64,000 nt of DNA, taken from contig JAUYSP010000028.1 of NCBI GenBank assembly GCA_030696305.1, positions 62,001-126,000 of the forward strand, written 5' to 3'. This DNA is from Legionellaceae bacterium (GTDB lineage: Bacteria; Pseudomonadota; Gammaproteobacteria; Legionellales; Legionellaceae). Numbering within the stretch: the first letter of the stretch is position 1; the number at the start of each line of letters is the position of its first letter. The notes beneath the pieces were generated by a model. The model saw nothing but the letters and a program-made list of their open reading frames with translations. It searched no databases and was not told where the DNA came from. A program made the translations under genes and the position numbers. Below, piece by piece: positions 1 through 8,822 of this stretch.

Positions 1-20
1 AATTCATTTTCACAAAGCCT

Positions 21-126
21 ACGTCCCGCGGCTTGTCCGGGGGATCTATAGATGTTGTTCAATACACAATTCTATTGCACAGCTGTAGGTCGAACTGGAT
101 CCCGCGGACAAGCCGCGGGACGTCGA
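21..126. repeat. Inverted pair of GC-rich palindromic repeats (REP/BIME-like)
   Basis: The segment 21-46 is the reverse complement of 98-123 with a single mismatch. Each arm is itself palindromic, with a core of CCCGCGG and CCGCGGG around a short loop. Its GC content contrasts with the AT-rich surroundings. Related hairpins occur at 26087-26105 and 49650-49670, and the arms at 21 and 49650 are both flanked by an ACGTAGG-type border. This suggests a dispersed palindromic repeat family. Any role in mRNA stability or termination is inference. Confidence 0.7.
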
Positions 127-171
127 AATATGAATTCTCAACAGACCTTACGCCGCGTACTATTTTAATTT

Positions 172-282
172 CGTCTTTGCAAGTGATAACGAAGCAATCT
201 ATCGGTTCGAAGTCGGCGTCTTATGTTTGTTAAATAGCCCCTTAGAATACCTAGATTGCTTCGCTACATGCTCGAAACGACG
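172..282. repeat. Inverted pair of degenerate GCGAAGCAATC-type interspersed elements
   Basis: Positions 172-201 and the reverse complement of 252-282 are two diverged copies of one element of about 30 bp. Both begin CGTC, pass through a TTGCAAG or TTTCGAG block and end in CGAAGCAATCTA; the terminal 11 bp (191-201 and 252-262) pair exactly. The form resembles an interspersed element I know from other bacterial genomes (CATTGCGAG followed by GAAGCAATC). A further fragment, CATTGCGAGCAACGCGCG, lies at 60376-60393. Confidence 0.55.
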
Positions 283-312
283 TACTCTTATCCAAAATGG
301 CTAAAGTCGAGT

Positions 313-750
313 CTATTGCATATCTACTTCAATTTTTCTCACTGTTTGAGCTAAATTATGCAAAACACCATTTACGTATTTGTGCCCATCTTGAGATCCA
401 AACTCTTTAGCCAATGAAACCGATTCATCAAGGATAACGCGATATGGGATTTCTAAACAAGCAAACAATTCAAATGTGCAAATACGTAAAATAGTCAATT
501 CAATTGGATTAAGGGATTCAATCGGTCGATCCAATAAAGGTGTAAAGGCACTTTCTAATTCATTTAATCTTGCTGGAACACCATGCAACAGACGGCAATA
601 ATAGGTCGTATCCACCTTGTCCATGTTATTCGCTACACGAAATTGAGCTTCAATTTCTGACAGCTCGGTCCCAGACATTAGCCATTGGTACAATGATTGT
701 AAAGCAAGTTTTCTTGCACGTCGTTTGCCACTAATTGTTTGATTTGTCAC
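313..750 (-). CDS. nusB: Transcription antitermination factor NusB
   Basis: NusB binds the boxA RNA element with ribosomal protein S10 and supports antitermination of rRNA operons. The 145 residues match the family's usual size. The N-terminal arginine-rich segment (GKRRARKLALQSLYQW, near residues 8-23) and the all-helical pattern ending in the conserved KYVNGVL element are typical. It is the last gene of a minus-strand run glyA-nrdR-nusB and starts 14 bp after nrdR ends. In many gammaproteobacteria riboflavin genes lie between nrdR and nusB; they are absent here. The identification is firm. Confidence 0.97.
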   Translation of the reverse strand: MTNQTISGKRRARKLALQSLYQWLMSGTELSEIEAQFRVANNMDKVDTTYYCRLLHGVPARLNELESAFTPLLDRPIESLNPIELTILRICTFELFACLEIPYRVILDESVSLAKEFGSQDGHKYVNGVLHNLAQTVRKIEVDMQ

Positions 751-764
751 ATTTACCCTATGGA

Positions 765-1214
765 TTATTCATTCATTTGTTCAATCGCCTGGCGAAATTC
801 GCTGACGTCTTGAAATCGTTTATATACAGAGGCAAAACGGACATAAGCAATATGATCTAAACGATATAATTGCTCCATAACCCATTCACCAACTTGACGT
901 GAATCAATTTCCCTTTCACCCGTTTGTCTTATTTTTTGCACTATTGCTACAATCGCTTCCTCTAAAGCATCAGCACCAACAGGACGTTTTTCTAAAGCTC
1001 GCAACATACCCGCACGCATATTTTCAACTTGAAATAGTTCTCGACGACCATCGCGTTTAATGATCATGGGAGTGACTAACTCAGCCGATTCAAACGTTGT
1101 AAAACGCTCATGACACTCTATACATTGACGCCGTCTACGTACTTGAGCACCCTCAGCGACTAAACGAGAATCAATAACTTTAGTATCGTTTGCTTGACAA
1201 AATGGACAGTACAT
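765..1214 (-). CDS. nrdR: Transcriptional repressor NrdR
   Basis: NrdR is an ATP/dATP-sensing repressor of ribonucleotide reductase genes that binds NrdR boxes in their promoters. The zinc ribbon is visible as Cys3, Cys6, Cys31 and Cys34, followed by an ATP-cone domain from about residue 49 ([13 protein letters not shown] onward). The 149-residue length is normal. It lies 2 bp after glyA and 14 bp before nusB, so the three are probably co-transcribed and translationally coupled. No ribonucleotide reductase gene is in the window, so its targets lie elsewhere. Confidence 0.97.
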   Translation of the reverse strand: MYCPFCQANDTKVIDSRLVAEGAQVRRRRQCIECHERFTTFESAELVTPMIIKRDGRRELFQVENMRAGMLRALEKRPVGADALEEAIVAIVQKIRQTGEREIDSRQVGEWVMEQLYRLDHIAYVRFASVYKRFQDVSEFRQAIEQMNE

Positions 1215-1216
1215 GA

Positions 1217-2479
1217 TTAATCCATCTGATGATAAACAGGAAACTTACGGCACAATTGTAACACATGCCCCTTAACACGCTCTATTGTTTTTTCATCTTG
1301 ATGATTATCTAATATATCAGCAATCCAATGCGTGACTTGTGTAACCTCTGACTCTTTAAAACCACGAGTCGTTATAGCCGGCGTACCTAATCGTAGGCCA
1401 CTGGTTACAAAAGGTGAGCGCGGATCGTTTGGCACGGCATTCTTATTCACGGTTATGTGAGCAAGTCCTAAAGCTGCATCGGCTTCTTTGCCAGTAAGTT
1501 GTTTATCAGTCAAATCTACTAACATTAAGTGATTTTCTGTGCCACCCGAAACAATTCTATAACCCCTTTCGATTAAACCTTTTGCCATGGTTTTTGCATT
1601 TAATAAAATTTGTTTTTGATATGCCGCAAACTCAGGTTGTAATGCTTCTAAAAATGCCACCGCTTTAGCTGCTATAACATGCATCAAAGGACCACCTTGG
1701 GTTCCGGGAAACACTGCAGAATTCAATTTTTTTTCAATTAATTCATTTGCTTTCGCAAGAATCATGCCACCACGCGGTCCCCGTAACGTTTTATGCGTTG
1801 TGGTAGTGACGACGTCAGCATAAGGAATTGGCGATGGCGATAACCCTACTGCAACTAAGCCAGCAACATGGGCAATATCTGCCATTAAATACGCACCAAT
1901 TTTGTCAGCAACCACACGAAAACGAGCCCAATCCACATGTTGCGAATAAGCAGAAAATCCAGCAATAATTAATTTTGGTCGATGTTCGAGAGCCAACGCT
2001 TCCATCGCATCATAATCTATAAAACCTGTCGTTTCATTTAATCCATAGTGAATCGAACGATATAATTTCCCAGAAAAATTAACCGAAGAACCATGCGTTA
2101 AATGACCGCCATGAGGAAGTGCTAATCCCAATATAAGATCCCCTGGATTGAGCAACGCCATTAAGACAGCAGCATTCGCCTGTGACCCCGAATGAGGTTG
2201 CACATTAGCATAATCCGCTCCAAATAATTCCTTCGCACGTGCAATCGCTAATTCTTCCGCAATATCAACGAATTCACATCCACCATAATAACGCTTACCT
2301 GGATAACCTTCAGCGTATTTATTGGTCAACAAAGATCCTTGAGCCTGCAGTACACATGGGCTCACATAATTTTCTGAAGCAATTAATTCAATGTGATCCT
2401 CTTGACGACGCCCTTCTTTTTCAATTGCTTGCCATAGTGCATTATCAAACGCGGCAAGTGTAGCTTTTTGATCAAACAT
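1217..2479 (-). CDS. glyA: Serine hydroxymethyltransferase
   Basis: This PLP enzyme interconverts serine and tetrahydrofolate with glycine and 5,10-methylene-tetrahydrofolate, the main source of one-carbon units. The 420 residues have the family length. The PLP lysine is Lys230 in the [14 protein letters not shown] signature, and the substrate-binding segments HSGSQAN (residues 96-102) and DIAHVAGL (201-208) are intact. The ATG at 2479 has an AGGATG ribosome-binding sequence inside the 3' end of the upstream BON gene, which ends 3 bp earlier, so the two are probably coupled. Confidence 0.98.
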   Translation of the reverse strand: MFDQKATLAAFDNALWQAIEKEGRRQEDHIELIASENYVSPCVLQAQGSLLTNKYAEGYPGKRYYGGCEFVDIAEELAIARAKELFGADYANVQPHSGSQANAAVLMALLNPGDLILGLALPHGGHLTHGSSVNFSGKLYRSIHYGLNETTGFIDYDAMEALALEHRPKLIIAGFSAYSQHVDWARFRVVADKIGAYLMADIAHVAGLVAVGLSPSPIPYADVVTTTTHKTLRGPRGGMILAKANELIEKKLNSAVFPGTQGGPLMHVIAAKAVAFLEALQPEFAAYQKQILLNAKTMAKGLIERGYRIVSGGTENHLMLVDLTDKQLTGKEADAALGLAHITVNKNAVPNDPRSPFVTSGLRLGTPAITTRGFKESEVTQVTHWIADILDNHQDEKTIERVKGHVLQLCRKFPVYHQMD

Positions 2480-2482
2480 GCA

Positions 2483-2797
2483 TTACATCCTTGATTTAAC
2501 GATCAAATCATTTTGAACTCGATTTACACCAACCGTGTTATCAGCAATAACTCCTGCTTGAGTTTTGATTCGATCAGTATTTACAAAGCCACTTAGTTGT
2601 ACTTCGTCTTTATACGTTTTTACCTTAATTGCTAAAGCTTTTGACCCCAAGGCATCCAATAATCGAGCTTTTACCTTTGTCGTCACTGCAGTGCTATCAA
2701 GATACTCCCCTGTACTTTCGCGTACAGATGTGGATCCGCAAGCGGTAATACCTAAAACAACAATAGCCAATGCACTTAATTTTATTTTTCTAAGCAT
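2483..2797 (-). CDS. BON-domain lipoprotein
   Basis: A small exported protein of 104 residues. The N-terminus is a lipoprotein signal with lipobox Gly-Ile-Thr-Ala-Cys, so Cys20 would be lipidated. The rest is a single BON domain (about residues 34-102), the module of OsmY and related periplasmic proteins thought to bind membranes or other ligands. The ATG follows a good ribosome-binding sequence (GAGGG). It is the first gene of the minus-strand run leading into glyA, 3 bp away. OsmY itself has two BON domains; this has one. The precise role is unknown. Confidence 0.85.
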   Translation of the reverse strand: MLRKIKLSALAIVVLGITACGSTSVRESTGEYLDSTAVTTKVKARLLDALGSKALAIKVKTYKDEVQLSGFVNTDRIKTQAGVIADNTVGVNRVQNDLIVKSRM

Positions 2798-2899
2798 GAT
2801 ATCCCTCTACTAAATACAGATTTAACAATTTTTTTATCTAAAATTACGCAACAGTTCTCACAGTTGGGCAGTATTATACAAAGTAAGTAACACGTCAAA

Positions 2900-3319
2900 T
2901 TACTTTGATTTAATTTCCACTTTAGGTTTGTTAGCCATCATATAAGGTATGATATGAATAGTGCTATTTGTTGAAGTATACCCCGCATAAAGATGGTAGC
3001 CACTCAAAGTATCAACGTATAAATCCATTCCTGAATGGCAATAACCATAATAAAACAGAGAGATATAATGTGGGTATTCGTATGTATATATATTGAATGG
3101 TCTTAACATCACCCCATCATCGAAAATACCGTAAACACGAACATTAGTATAACTATCATTAATAACTTCAATTTCGCAGTACCCTGGCCATTTTAAACCA
3201 TTGGCTTTCGGTTGCGAGTTAGTTCCGTCATCGTTAGGGTAAACATGATGATTTTCTGCTGCAAAAGTAGTTACCGAACAAAAAACACAACAAGCGAGTA
3301 AAAGTGACTTCAATCTCAT
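2900..3319 (-). CDS. Small tyrosine-rich secreted protein, unknown function
   Basis: I do not recognise this 139-residue protein. The N-terminus (MRLKSLLLACCVFCSVTTFAA) is a clear Sec signal peptide with probable cleavage after TTFAA, giving a mature protein of about 118 residues. The mature part is rich in Tyr and aromatic residues, contains two separated Cys (in GYCEIEV and GYCHSGM) that could form a disulfide, and looks all-beta. An AAAGGT ribosome-binding sequence precedes the ATG. It is about 100 bp upstream of the BON-glyA run on the same strand and probably separately transcribed. Confidence 0.6.
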   Translation of the reverse strand: MRLKSLLLACCVFCSVTTFAAENHHVYPNDDGTNSQPKANGLKWPGYCEIEVINDSYTNVRVYGIFDDGVMLRPFNIYTYEYPHYISLFYYGYCHSGMDLYVDTLSGYHLYAGYTSTNSTIHIIPYMMANKPKVEIKSK

Positions 3320-3549
3320 GGGGGACCTTTAAAAAAATAAAATATTAGGAAGTGAAGAGTCTACCATAGTTCTTAATTTATTCAATCTGTTTTTTATAGT
3401 GGCTCACCATTAGCCTGGTAATTGATCAAATTTTCCTGCCTGGCATAGAGGCCAAGGGTTATAACATAAAGAACATTTTTTAAGCACAAAATAATGATTG
3501 ACCTTTATAATAGTATCCCTACAATACCAACACACCCTTTTTTCAACGA

Positions 3550-4836
3550 ATGAAGTTATCAATGAACGAACTCTCAAACAAACGCATGAAAGTTATGCTA
3601 ATTTCTTTAGCGATAGTATTTGGTGGCATCATCGCTTTCAATATTATTAAAAGCGTATTAGTGAGCTATTTTTTCGCGCACTACGTTCCCCCCGCTGTCA
3701 GCGTTTCTTCTGTTGTCGCTAAAAGTAAAAATTGGAAGCCATCTATCTCTGCTGTTGGCAATTTTGTCGCTATCAATGGCGTTGAAGTTAATGCGCAATT
3801 GGATGGAAAAGTCACAGCTATTCATTTTAACTCCGGGCAACTTGTTGAAAAAGGCAGCCCGCTAATCGATATTGATGATTCGGTCGATCAGGCAACGCTG
3901 AAATTTAATCAAGCCGATTTAGTATTACAAAAAACAAACTATCAACGTCAAGTTGATCTATTCCAACGCCATGCCACAGCTGCATCTAGCTTAGATGAAG
4001 CCAAAGCTCGTTTACTGAAAGCTGAATCTAATGTAGAAAAAAGTCAGGCCATTGTGGATCAAAAACACATCATAGCCCCCTTTTCTGGTGTTCTAGGAAT
4101 TCGTCAAATTAATATTGGCCAATACATCCGTCCAGGAGAAACTGGCATCGTTACCCTACAATCGATGGATCCCATTTATCTACAGTTTTATTTACCAGAA
4201 CAATTACTGGAACACATTCATCTTAACCAACGAATAACATTCTCTATCGAACAAGATTCCGATCTGCTATTTGAAGGTAAAATTTCCGCTATTAATTCTA
4301 AAGTAGATTCCAATACACATACCATTGAAATTCAAGCCACCGTAGCCAACTGCCCTAACACCAAAACTGCAGATCCAAGTTATGATAATTTAATCAAAAT
4401 GAAACGAAAGACAGCTGATGGAAAAACATTGGTAATCTGTGACACCGAATTAAATACACTCAATAAAATTGCTCAATATAACTTTATACCAGGTATATTC
4501 GCCTCTATCGAGTTAGAGCAACCGACAATTCCCAATACCGTTGTTTTACCCAGCACGGCCATCTCTTACACAATGTACGGTAACTCAGTATTTGTCATTG
4601 AAAAAAACAAGGATGGTCACCCCGACGATAACGGTCAAGACGTACTCTCCGTAAAGCGTGTTTTCGTAACTACAGGCGAGCAGCACGGAAACTATACCGT
4701 TATTAAACAGGGTATTAAAGCCGGTCAACAAGTTGTTGCAACAGGCGAATTGAAATTAGAAGATGGGACGCGGGTTACTATCAATAATGCCGTGACCTTA
4801 CCAGACGTTAAAAATATCGATGAGCTAGGGCAATAA
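3550..4836 (+). CDS. RND efflux periplasmic adaptor (membrane fusion protein)
   Basis: The periplasmic adaptor joins an RND pump to an outer-membrane channel. An N-terminal membrane anchor (about residues 14-35) is followed by a biotinyl-lipoyl-like hairpin (residues 80-120 and 165-200, with the typical IIAPFSGVLGIR element), a helical coiled-coil arm between them, and beta-barrel and membrane-proximal domains. It is nearest to MexE/MdtA-type adaptors. The pump gene follows after 5 bp, so they are one operon. A second ATG at 3562 is a possible start; neither has a strong ribosome-binding site. The substrate cannot be read from sequence. Confidence 0.9.
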   Translation: MKLSMNELSNKRMKVMLISLAIVFGGIIAFNIIKSVLVSYFFAHYVPPAVSVSSVVAKSKNWKPSISAVGNFVAINGVEVNAQLDGKVTAIHFNSGQLVEKGSPLIDIDDSVDQATLKFNQADLVLQKTNYQRQVDLFQRHATAASSLDEAKARLLKAESNVEKSQAIVDQKHIIAPFSGVLGIRQINIGQYIRPGETGIVTLQSMDPIYLQFYLPEQLLEHIHLNQRITFSIEQDSDLLFEGKISAINSKVDSNTHTIEIQATVANCPNTKTADPSYDNLIKMKRKTADGKTLVICDTELNTLNKIAQYNFIPGIFASIELEQPTIPNTVVLPSTAISYTMYGNSVFVIEKNKDGHPDDNGQDVLSVKRVFVTTGEQHGNYTVIKQGIKAGQQVVATGELKLEDGTRVTINNAVTLPDVKNIDELGQ

Positions 4837-4841
4837 AAACT

Positions 4842-7800
4842 ATGAAATTTACTGATTTGTTTATTAGGCGTCCAGTTTTAGCTTCTGTTATTAGTTTATT
4901 AATCTTATTTTTTGGATTGAATGCACTAACTAAATTACCTATTCGTCAATTTCCACGCATGGATAATACGGTCATTACGGTCACAACCAGTTACCCGGGA
5001 GCTGATGCTAATTTAATGGCTGGGTTTATTACAACACCTATAGAAGCTGCTGTTTCCAGCGCAGAGGGGATTGATTATATGACTTCATCCAGTGTATCTG
5101 GATTAAGCACTATTACTTTGTCTATTAAATTAAATCAGGATCCACAAGCAGCTTTTACTGATGTAATGAGTAAAGTTCAACAAACAAAAAATCTGCTTCC
5201 TCCTGAAGCGCAGCAGCCTATTATTATTAAAAAATCAGATTCGTCCACGGCCTTGATGTATATCAGTTTAGATAGTAAAGAGATGACACCTCAGCAAATT
5301 ACTGACTATGCAATTCGAGTAGTTCAACCCCAACTACAAACGCTAGATGGTATTGCACAAGCAAATATATTAGGCGGTCAAACGTATTCCATGCGTGTAT
5401 TTCTTGACCCAGGTAAAATGGCCGCTACTAACGTGACATCAGCAGATGTTTCTAAAGTATTAGCCAGCAACAATTATCTGACTGCTGCAGGAAGTACTAA
5501 AGGTGAATATGTTGCGATTAATGTCCATGCTAAAACCAATATTAACACCAAAGAAGAATTTAGTAATTTAATCGTTCGCACCAACAATCATGCTGTTATT
5601 CGACTAAAAGATATTGCTAAAGTAGAATTAGGTTCTGAAACATATGATTCTTCTGTTCGCTTTGATGGTAAAAAGGCCATTTTTATTGCAATTTCTGCAA
5701 CACCTACGGCGAACCCCCTTACGGTTATTAAACAAGTCCGCAAGATTTTTCCAACAATTCAACAACAATTTCCTCCCTCGTTAAAAGGGACTATTGTATA
5801 TGATGCAACGAATTACATTCGCGCATCTATCAAAGAAGTGCTCGAAACGATTATTGAAGCTGCTCTGATTGTTATTATTGTGATTTACCTATTCCTGGGC
5901 TCACTCAGATCAGTGCTTATTCCAATTGTCACGATACCATTGTCATTGATTGGCGTGTGCACTTTTATCTTGTTTTTAGGTTACTCAATTAATTTGTTAA
6001 CCTTGCTTGCTTTCGTGCTGGCTATTGGCTTAGTTGTAGATGATGCCATTGTTGTGGTAGAAAATATTCATCGTCATATTGAAGAAGGGTTAAGCCCTCT
6101 AGATGCTGCTGTACTCGGAGCAAGAGAAATTGGCATGCCAATTATTGCTATGACGATCACGCTAGCCGCCGTATATGCACCCATTGGATTTATGGGAGGA
6201 CTAACCGGTGCTTTGTTTAAAGAGTTCGCTTTTACATTAGCCAGCTCAGTAATTATTTCTGGGGTAATCGCGCTTACCTTATCACCAATGATGTGCTCTA
6301 AAATTTTATCTTCTAAAGTCAGCGAAGGAAAATTTGTTCAATGGTTAGATGAATTCTTTGATAACTTGAGAGAAAAGTATCAACATGCGTTACACACATT
6401 GCTTGATACACGCAGTATCATGTTGGTATTTTCCGCTGTAGTCTTGCTTATTCTCCCCTACTTATATAAGCATACATCAAAAGAAACAGCCCCCGAAGAA
6501 GATGCTGGCTTCTTTTTTGTCGCCAGCACAGCTCCCGAATCTGCAAGTTTAAATTATGTGGAAGCATTTACGAAATCGTTTGATTCGATTTATAAAAGCT
6601 TTCCTGAAACAGATCATTTTTTTACGGTCAACACGAGCTCATCTCCCCAATCAGGGGTCGTGCTTAAGTCCTGGGATCAGCGCTCTAAAAGCCAATTTGC
6701 TCTGAAAAAACCACTACAAAATAAATTAGACAAAATAACTGGCCTCAAATCCTATGCTATTATTCCTCCTGCTTTACCCGGAGGTGGAGGCGGCACACCT
6801 ATCCAATTTGTAATTAAATCAACCAGTGATTATCAAAGCCTGCTGGACGTTTCTAACAAAATTCTGCATCGTGCTCAACATAGTGGCCTATTCATGTATT
6901 TGAACAACGAGCTAAAATATAATCATCCTGAAATTGAATTAAATATCAATCGCTCTAAAGCCGCTGACCTGGGTTTGGATATGAAAATGATTGGTAACAG
7001 TCTGGCCAGCTCTTTGTCGGGAGGCTATGTTAATTTTTACGATATGCAAGGTAGAAGTTACAAGGTTATTCCGCAACTTGATCGCCGTTTTCGCACTACA
7101 CCTGAACAGCTCGGCAAAACGTATTTACAAACAACGAGTGGCAGCATGATACCTTTATCTACGATCATGCAACTCAAAGAAACCGTGCAACCTAATGCTT
7201 ACACTCATTTTCAACAATTAAACTCGACAACAATTCAAGGGATTATGCTCCCTGGATATACCTTGGGCCAAGGTCTTGAATATTTGCAACATCAAGCCAA
7301 AGAACTCCTCCCCAAAGGATTTGCTTATGATTACGCAGGACAATCTAGACAATTTATTCAAGAAGGCGACACCTTGATTTTAGCTTTCTTTTTAGCAATT
7401 ATCGTGATCTTTTTAGTTCTTGCTGCTCAATACGAAAGTTTCCGTGACCCGTTAATTATTCTTATTAGCGTTCCGATGTCGATCTGCGGTGCTTTAATCC
7501 CTTTAAATTTGGGGGCTGCTTCTATTAATATATACACCCAAGTAGGCTTAATTACCTTGATAGGGCTTATTAGTAAACATGGCATCCTTATTGTGGATTT
7601 TGCTAACCAATTGCAACGCGATAAAAATCTGGATCGTCGTGCAGCAGTAGAAGAAGCTGCCGCCATACGTTTACGTCCAATTCTTATGACTACGGCGGCC
7701 ATGGTTTTTGGGGTGTTGCCTCTACTTGTCGCTTCAGGTGCAGGTGCTGTCAGTCGCTTTGATATTGGATTAGTCATCGCATCTGGTTTGTTAATTGGTA

Positions 7801-7892
7801 CAGTCTTTACCCTATTTGTTGTACCTACTATGTATACTTATCTGGCAACGGATCATAGAAAGAATAAATCGGATATTTATTGGACTGTTTGA
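4842..7892 (+). CDS. RND multidrug efflux permease, inner-membrane pump
   Basis: A proton-driven pump of the HAE1-type RND family, 1,016 residues, full length. It starts with the canonical amphipathic segment and first membrane helix (FIRRPVLASVISLLI), has the two large periplasmic loops between helices 1-2 and 7-8, and carries the proton-relay Asp pair near residues 400-401 in LVVDDAIVVVENIHRH. A five-glycine run near residue 646 (GGGGGTPIQFV) is typical of one subgroup. It is translated with the adaptor 5 bp upstream. No outer-membrane channel follows; the TolC at 21134 is the likely partner. Confidence 0.93.
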   Translation: MKFTDLFIRRPVLASVISLLILFFGLNALTKLPIRQFPRMDNTVITVTTSYPGADANLMAGFITTPIEAAVSSAEGIDYMTSSSVSGLSTITLSIKLNQDPQAAFTDVMSKVQQTKNLLPPEAQQPIIIKKSDSSTALMYISLDSKEMTPQQITDYAIRVVQPQLQTLDGIAQANILGGQTYSMRVFLDPGKMAATNVTSADVSKVLASNNYLTAAGSTKGEYVAINVHAKTNINTKEEFSNLIVRTNNHAVIRLKDIAKVELGSETYDSSVRFDGKKAIFIAISATPTANPLTVIKQVRKIFPTIQQQFPPSLKGTIVYDATNYIRASIKEVLETIIEAALIVIIVIYLFLGSLRSVLIPIVTIPLSLIGVCTFILFLGYSINLLTLLAFVLAIGLVVDDAIVVVENIHRHIEEGLSPLDAAVLGAREIGMPIIAMTITLAAVYAPIGFMGGLTGALFKEFAFTLASSVIISGVIALTLSPMMCSKILSSKVSEGKFVQWLDEFFDNLREKYQHALHTLLDTRSIMLVFSAVVLLILPYLYKHTSKETAPEEDAGFFFVASTAPESASLNYVEAFTKSFDSIYKSFPETDHFFTVNTSSSPQSGVVLKSWDQRSKSQFALKKPLQNKLDKITGLKSYAIIPPALPGGGGGTPIQFVIKSTSDYQSLLDVSNKILHRAQHSGLFMYLNNELKYNHPEIELNINRSKAADLGLDMKMIGNSLASSLSGGYVNFYDMQGRSYKVIPQLDRRFRTTPEQLGKTYLQTTSGSMIPLSTIMQLKETVQPNAYTHFQQLNSTTIQGIMLPGYTLGQGLEYLQHQAKELLPKGFAYDYAGQSRQFIQEGDTLILAFFLAIIVIFLVLAAQYESFRDPLIILISVPMSICGALIPLNLGAASINIYTQVGLITLIGLISKHGILIVDFANQLQRDKNLDRRAAVEEAAAIRLRPILMTTAAMVFGVLPLLVASGAGAVSRFDIGLVIASGLLIGTVFTLFVVPTMYTYLATDHRKNKSDIYWTV

Positions 7893-7921
7893 TATAAAAT
7901 AAACCCATACCTATACTTATA

Positions 7922-7950
7922 GAAAACCCTAATTAAATTACTGGGTTTTC
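7922..7950 (+). terminator. Probable terminator of the RND operon
   Basis: An inverted repeat with 8-bp arms (GAAAACCC and GGGTTTTC) and a 13-nt AT-rich spacer lies 30 bp after the pump stop codon. The T run is within the right arm, so termination strength is uncertain. Confidence 0.5.
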
Positions 7951-7971
7951 ACATTTGGTATGGGGTGCATC

Positions 7972-8667
7972 ATGACTAAATCTAAACCAACATATACTCA
8001 ATTAAAAGACGTAGATAGCGATATTGAAACAAGGGCCTCGACTCCGTCACACCCTGCTGAAAAAGATATTCTCTATACCAAAGCAGAAAACAAAGCTCAA
8101 TTAACCCGCGAAGAAGCAGAGAACATCTACCATAGAGAAGCTACGGCCACCAAATCAACCGTATTTAAGACCTTGTTTGAACATATTAAATATATAATCA
8201 AACAAGAAAATTTATATCGTCAAGAAAAAACTATCAATGGTCTCTATGAACCTCAAAGTCTTAATATGCTTTTAGAAAAATTAGAAAACAGCCAAAGCCA
8301 TAATGACATTAAACAAATTATAAGACTGCATTTAAACGAGCAGGAACTGATTGCTGCCAAAGAGAGTATCGCTACGACAGCACTGTGGAGTGATATACGA
8401 GCTGAATTAAATGCTAAAATTGGATTTCAACCCGAAATTAAAAGAGATATGGAAATCGCAGGGCAACTTATTAAAAAGGAACAATACAGTTTCTTTAGCA
8501 AACCCAAGGAATCCACAATTTCCACAGGAAGAGATCCGTATGCCGTTAAAAGAAAATCCGAGCAACATCAAGTGATTGAAAAAAGGATTGCTAGCCTTAT
8601 AGACTCCCAAAAAATATCCGAAGAAGATAATCTCATTTCTGAACCTGGTAATACGCCTACGAATTGA
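7972..8667 (+). CDS. Hydrophilic helical protein, unknown function (candidate effector)
   Basis: I do not recognise this protein. From the ATG at 7972, which has a GGGGTG ribosome-binding sequence (the in-frame ATG at 7960 has none), it is 231 residues, highly charged, mostly helical, and has no signal peptide or membrane segment. Its C-terminus carries a short acidic patch (Glu-Glu-Asp, 13-15 residues from the end, then Glu at position 8 from the end), like the E-block translocation signals of some Dot/Icm effectors. It is monocistronic between the RND operon and valS. Effector status is inference. Confidence 0.55.
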   Translation: MTKSKPTYTQLKDVDSDIETRASTPSHPAEKDILYTKAENKAQLTREEAENIYHREATATKSTVFKTLFEHIKYIIKQENLYRQEKTINGLYEPQSLNMLLEKLENSQSHNDIKQIIRLHLNEQELIAAKESIATTALWSDIRAELNAKIGFQPEIKRDMEIAGQLIKKEQYSFFSKPKESTISTGRDPYAVKRKSEQHQVIEKRIASLIDSQKISEEDNLISEPGNTPTN

Positions 8668-8785
8668 ACCAGATTAACTATAAAAAAATCTGAAGTCCGT
8701 ATCGTAAAATGAACGACTTACTAAAGGTCCCATTGCCAGATACATGTAAATTTTAATCCCACTTCGATGTTTTTCTTGAGTCCTG

Positions 8786-8794
8786 TGCTATACT
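8786..8794 (+). promoter_or_regulatory. Possible extended -10 promoter of valS
   Basis: TG-C-TATACT is an extended -10 element 28 bp before the valS ATG, within a small GTGC/GCAC dyad (8785-8798). No good -35 is seen, which extended -10 promoters tolerate. Confidence 0.4.
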
Positions 8795-8822
8795 GCACAG
8801 CTTTCATCTGCGTAGGTTATAC

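Larger units (their letters stand above)
1..312. other. Non-coding repeat-bearing stretch downstream of nusB
   Basis: No convincing gene is present; the short open frame near 33-233 runs across repeats and resembles nothing I recognise. The stretch holds a GC-rich inverted palindrome pair (21-126) and an inverted pair of degenerate interspersed elements (172-282). They lie just past the end of the glyA-nrdR-nusB operon and could fold in its 3' transcript. Confidence 0.6.
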
